Source: an uncultured Synechococcus sp. (GTDB taxonomy: Bacteria; Cyanobacteriota; Cyanobacteriia; PCC-6307; Cyanobiaceae). Taken from it: a stretch of 6,969 nt of DNA. Position numbers and translations under genes: made by a program. The notes under the pieces were generated by a model. It was not told the origin of the DNA. It saw only the letters and a list, made by a program, of their open reading frames with translations, and ran no database searches. The stretch's first letter is position 1. The number at the start of each line of letters is the position of its first letter. The stretch is from contig CALJTZ010000216.1 in the NCBI GenBank assembly GCA_937975655.1, forward strand, positions 1 through 6,969. The letters run 5' to 3'. Positions 5,522 through 6,969 of the stretch are shown here, piece after piece.

Positions 5522-5692
5522 ATGCGCCTCAGCTGGCCCCAGCATCTGCAGGCCGCTCGCACCATCGAGCTCACCGGCGATCAGCACCGCGGCACATCGC
5601 TGGCCCTGATGGGCCTGTCCCTGCTGCTGCTGGCCGAGGATCTGCTGGAGCTGGAACGCCATGCAGCTGGTCCCAGCAACGGCCCTTGCTGA
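5522..5692 (+). CDS. Probable small protein, 56 residues, unknown function
   Basis: The product starts MRLSWPQHLQAARTIEL and has a leucine-rich helix, TSLALMGLSLLLLAEDLLELE, near its middle and end. Codons after the ATG at 5522 are strongly G/C at third positions, like the neighbouring real genes, and the gene fills an otherwise empty interval. The frame is open further upstream to 5207, but that part is antisense to the 61-residue gene and looks like noise. No Shine-Dalgarno is visible. I do not recognise a family. Its stop is nine bases from the convergent stop of the 173-residue gene. Confidence 0.5.
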   Translation: MRLSWPQHLQAARTIELTGDQHRGTSLALMGLSLLLLAEDLLELERHAAGPSNGPC

Positions 5693-5705
5693 TCCCGCAG
5701 ATCAG
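5689..5705. terminator. Short hairpin spanning two convergent stop codons
   Basis: CTGATC (5689-5694), loop CCGCA, GATCAG (5700-5705). The left arm contains the stop of the 56-residue ORF (TGA 5690-5692), and the right arm contains the stop of the minus-strand 173-residue gene (TGA read from 5704 to 5702). The stem is only six pairs and has no T-run, so bidirectional termination is plausible but weak. Confidence 0.3.
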
Positions 5706-6223
5706 GTGTCAGCAGGGTTCAGCACAACCGCCAGCGGCACGCCAAAGCTGAACATCGCCGCCCCCTCCTCAGCCTGTGCCGGCAGCATGGCCACTAGGGG
5801 CAACTCGCGATCAGCAAAGCAAGCCCGGCTCTTCACCACAAAGGCGGCACTGTCCTCCACGCTCCACAGGGCCTTGCCCTGCTCGGCCCGTTCCTGGCGG
5901 TAGGCCTCGAAGGCCTCCTCAAAGGCCGGGCCATCAAGGGCATCCGTGGCGCAGATCTCGAAGGCCTGCTGCGCATCGAGGGAGTCGAGCAGTTGGAAAA
6001 ACCGCTTGAGTTCAGGAGCCGCGATCGTGCTGGAGGCCTTCAGCACCGAATTGATAGTGCCCACCCGGGCGGGGATCAAACGCGCTGGCTGCTTACGGGC
6101 ATCGATCACCGCCACGGGCAGGGAGAGATCCCAGCTGCTCTGCTGCGCCATGGCGGCAGCCACATCACGGATCTCGAGGCGCAACTCGCGCAGCAACGCC
6201 TGGATGCGGGGCAGGGATTCCAT
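5702..6223 (-). CDS. Conserved-looking hypothetical protein, 173 residues
   Basis: I do not recognise a family. The protein is soluble. Residues 1-30 form a probable helix (MESLPRIQALLRELRLEIRD). WDLSLPVAVIDARKQPARLIPARVG (31-55) is likely beta strand. Then FFQLLDSLDAQQAFEICA (75-92), an alpha-helical acidic region FEEAFEAYRQERAEQ (101-115), and a C-terminal strand pair around AAFVVKSRACF (126-136) and FSFGVPLAVVLNP (158-170). The start at 6223 is taken because upstream in-frame sequence to 6649 lies antisense to the NTF2-like gene and has no gene-like character. There is no signal peptide or membrane segment. It is divergent from the NTF2-like gene with a 75-base gap that may hold both promoters. 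Confidence 0.72.
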   Translation of the reverse strand: MESLPRIQALLRELRLEIRDVAAAMAQQSSWDLSLPVAVIDARKQPARLIPARVGTINSVLKASSTIAAPELKRFFQLLDSLDAQQAFEICATDALDGPAFEEAFEAYRQERAEQGKALWSVEDSAAFVVKSRACFADRELPLVAMLPAQAEEGAAMFSFGVPLAVVLNPADT

Positions 6224-6298
6224 GGCTGGAGCGTACCCATGGGTCGCAGGCCGGTGGTGGCCGTTGCCAGGCTGAGCGCAGCACCTGCCCCCAGCGCC

Positions 6299-6742
6299 AT
6301 GCCTGCCGCCATCACCCCGCCCCTCAACCAGGAGAGCCTGCGGCATTTGTTCACCAAGCCCTACGGGGTGGCGGCACCCACGGCCGAGCAGTGGCGGCAG
6401 GTGTATGCCGAGAACGTGCACTTTGAAGACCCCACCCAGAGCAAGGACGGGGTTGACGCTTACATCCTGGCCCAGCAGGGCCTGGTGCAGCGCTGCGACG
6501 ATGTGTTCCTGGAGGCTGGAGCCGTGGCCATCGATGGCGACACCGCCTTCGTGGAATGGCGCATGGGCCTGAAGATCAAGGGCATTGAATTCATCTACCC
6601 CGGTGCCAGCCGCCTGCGCTTCGGCGCGGATGGCCGCATCGTGGATCATCGCGACTACTTCGATTTCGTGGGCCCCACCTTTGAGCCGGTGCCGGTGGTG
6701 GGCGGTTTGGTGCGCTGGCTCTACAAGCGTTTTGTGGCCTGA
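6299..6742 (+). CDS. NTF2/SnoaL-like protein
   Basis: This 147-residue protein has the cone-shaped NTF2-like fold used by ketosteroid isomerases, SnoaL cyclases and many stress proteins. Landmarks are YAENVHFEDPTQSKDGVDAY (36-55; the F.DP...G pattern), AVAIDGDTAFVEWRMGLK (75-92), and FGADGRIVDHRDYFDF (108-123), the usual C-terminal strand with polar pocket residues. The end, VPVVGGLVRWLYKRFV, is an amphipathic helix. The ligand or reaction cannot be read from sequence. The ATG at 6299 is chosen; an in-frame ATG at 6239 would add an alanine-rich stretch overlapping the gap to the divergent gene. The deoxyribosyltransferase-like gene follows after 22 bases. Confidence 0.82.
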   Translation: MPAAITPPLNQESLRHLFTKPYGVAAPTAEQWRQVYAENVHFEDPTQSKDGVDAYILAQQGLVQRCDDVFLEAGAVAIDGDTAFVEWRMGLKIKGIEFIYPGASRLRFGADGRIVDHRDYFDFVGPTFEPVPVVGGLVRWLYKRFVA

Positions 6743-6764
6743 CGATCACTGCAAGACCGCGTCC

Positions 6765-6969
6765 ATGATGCGCCCCACCCTCTACCTGGCATCGCCCTAC
6801 GGCTTCTCCGCCCACTGGCGCAGCAGGTTGCTGCCGGATTTCGTGGAAGCCCTCGAGGCCCTCGGGCTGGAGGTGTGGGAGCCATTCACCCGCAACGGGC
6901 AGGTGGATCTGGCCCAGGAGGGCTGGGCCTGGAAAGTAGCCCAGGCAGACCTGCAGGACGTGCGCGATG
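6765..6969 (+). CDS. Nucleoside 2-deoxyribosyltransferase-like protein (partial, runs off window)
   Basis: Only the first 68 residues are present. The opening TLYLASPYGFSAHWR carries the family's first strand and nucleotide-binding turn. FVEALEALGLEVWEPF (26-41) and the WAWKVAQADLQDVRD end follow the usual helix-strand pattern leading to the catalytic acidic region, which lies past the window edge. Relatives move the deoxyribosyl group between bases in nucleotide salvage, or hydrolyse modified nucleosides. Two adjacent ATGs (6765 and 6768) are possible starts. The 22-base gap to the NTF2-like gene suggests co-transcription. Confidence 0.8.
   Translation, partial: MMRPTLYLASPYGFSAHWRSRLLPDFVEALEALGLEVWEPFTRNGQVDLAQEGWAWKVAQADLQDVRD

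Noticed and set aside
6224..6649. Upstream extension of the 173-residue gene to an ATG at 6649
   Set aside because: It lies antisense to the NTF2-like gene, lacks gene-like structure, and would leave no space for promoters.

Overview
The window looks like chromosomal DNA of a high-GC picocyanobacterium of the Synechococcus/Cyanobium type. The evidence is the compact, high-GC coding style, a CYP120-like P450, a cyanobacterial Alr4036-type flavoprotein, and several small proteins of a kind common in this group. There is one HIP1-like octamer (GCGATCGC). No rRNA, tRNA, CRISPR array, transposase or phage gene is visible. The genus call is inference from general resemblance, not from a marker gene.

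Layout, left to right. From the left edge to 1125 on the minus strand is one uninterrupted reading frame. It begins as a CYP120-like cytochrome P450 and, just after the P450 I-helix, continues in frame as the Toprim part of a type IIA topoisomerase B subunit (GyrB/ParE-like). This is either an assembly joint or a real rearrangement, and it is the strangest thing here. A 252-base gap with inverted repeats follows. Next is a plus-strand pair: a family 2 glycosyltransferase (TTG start at 1378) and a GH57-like glycoside hydrolase overlapping it by four bases. A 60-residue conserved-looking minus-strand gene overlaps the 3' end of the GH57 gene tail to tail and starts back to back with a plus-strand trio: Alr4036-type flavin oxidase-like protein, DUF2256 zinc-ribbon-like protein, and a tandem ChrR-like cupin protein.

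The right third holds small genes in alternating orientation: a 61-residue minus-strand protein, a probable 56-residue plus-strand ORF, a 173-residue unrecognised minus-strand protein, an NTF2/SnoaL-like protein, and the start of a nucleoside 2-deoxyribosyltransferase-like gene cut by the right edge.

How the genes work together: the only strong functional pairing is the translationally coupled glycosyltransferase and GH57-like enzyme, which probably act on the same glycan or glycoconjugate. The flavoprotein, DUF2256 and cupin genes are close enough for one transcript, but a shared pathway cannot be read from the sequence. Apart from the chimeric frame, the window reads as ordinary cyanobacterial housekeeping and accessory DNA; I found no defence system or mobile island.
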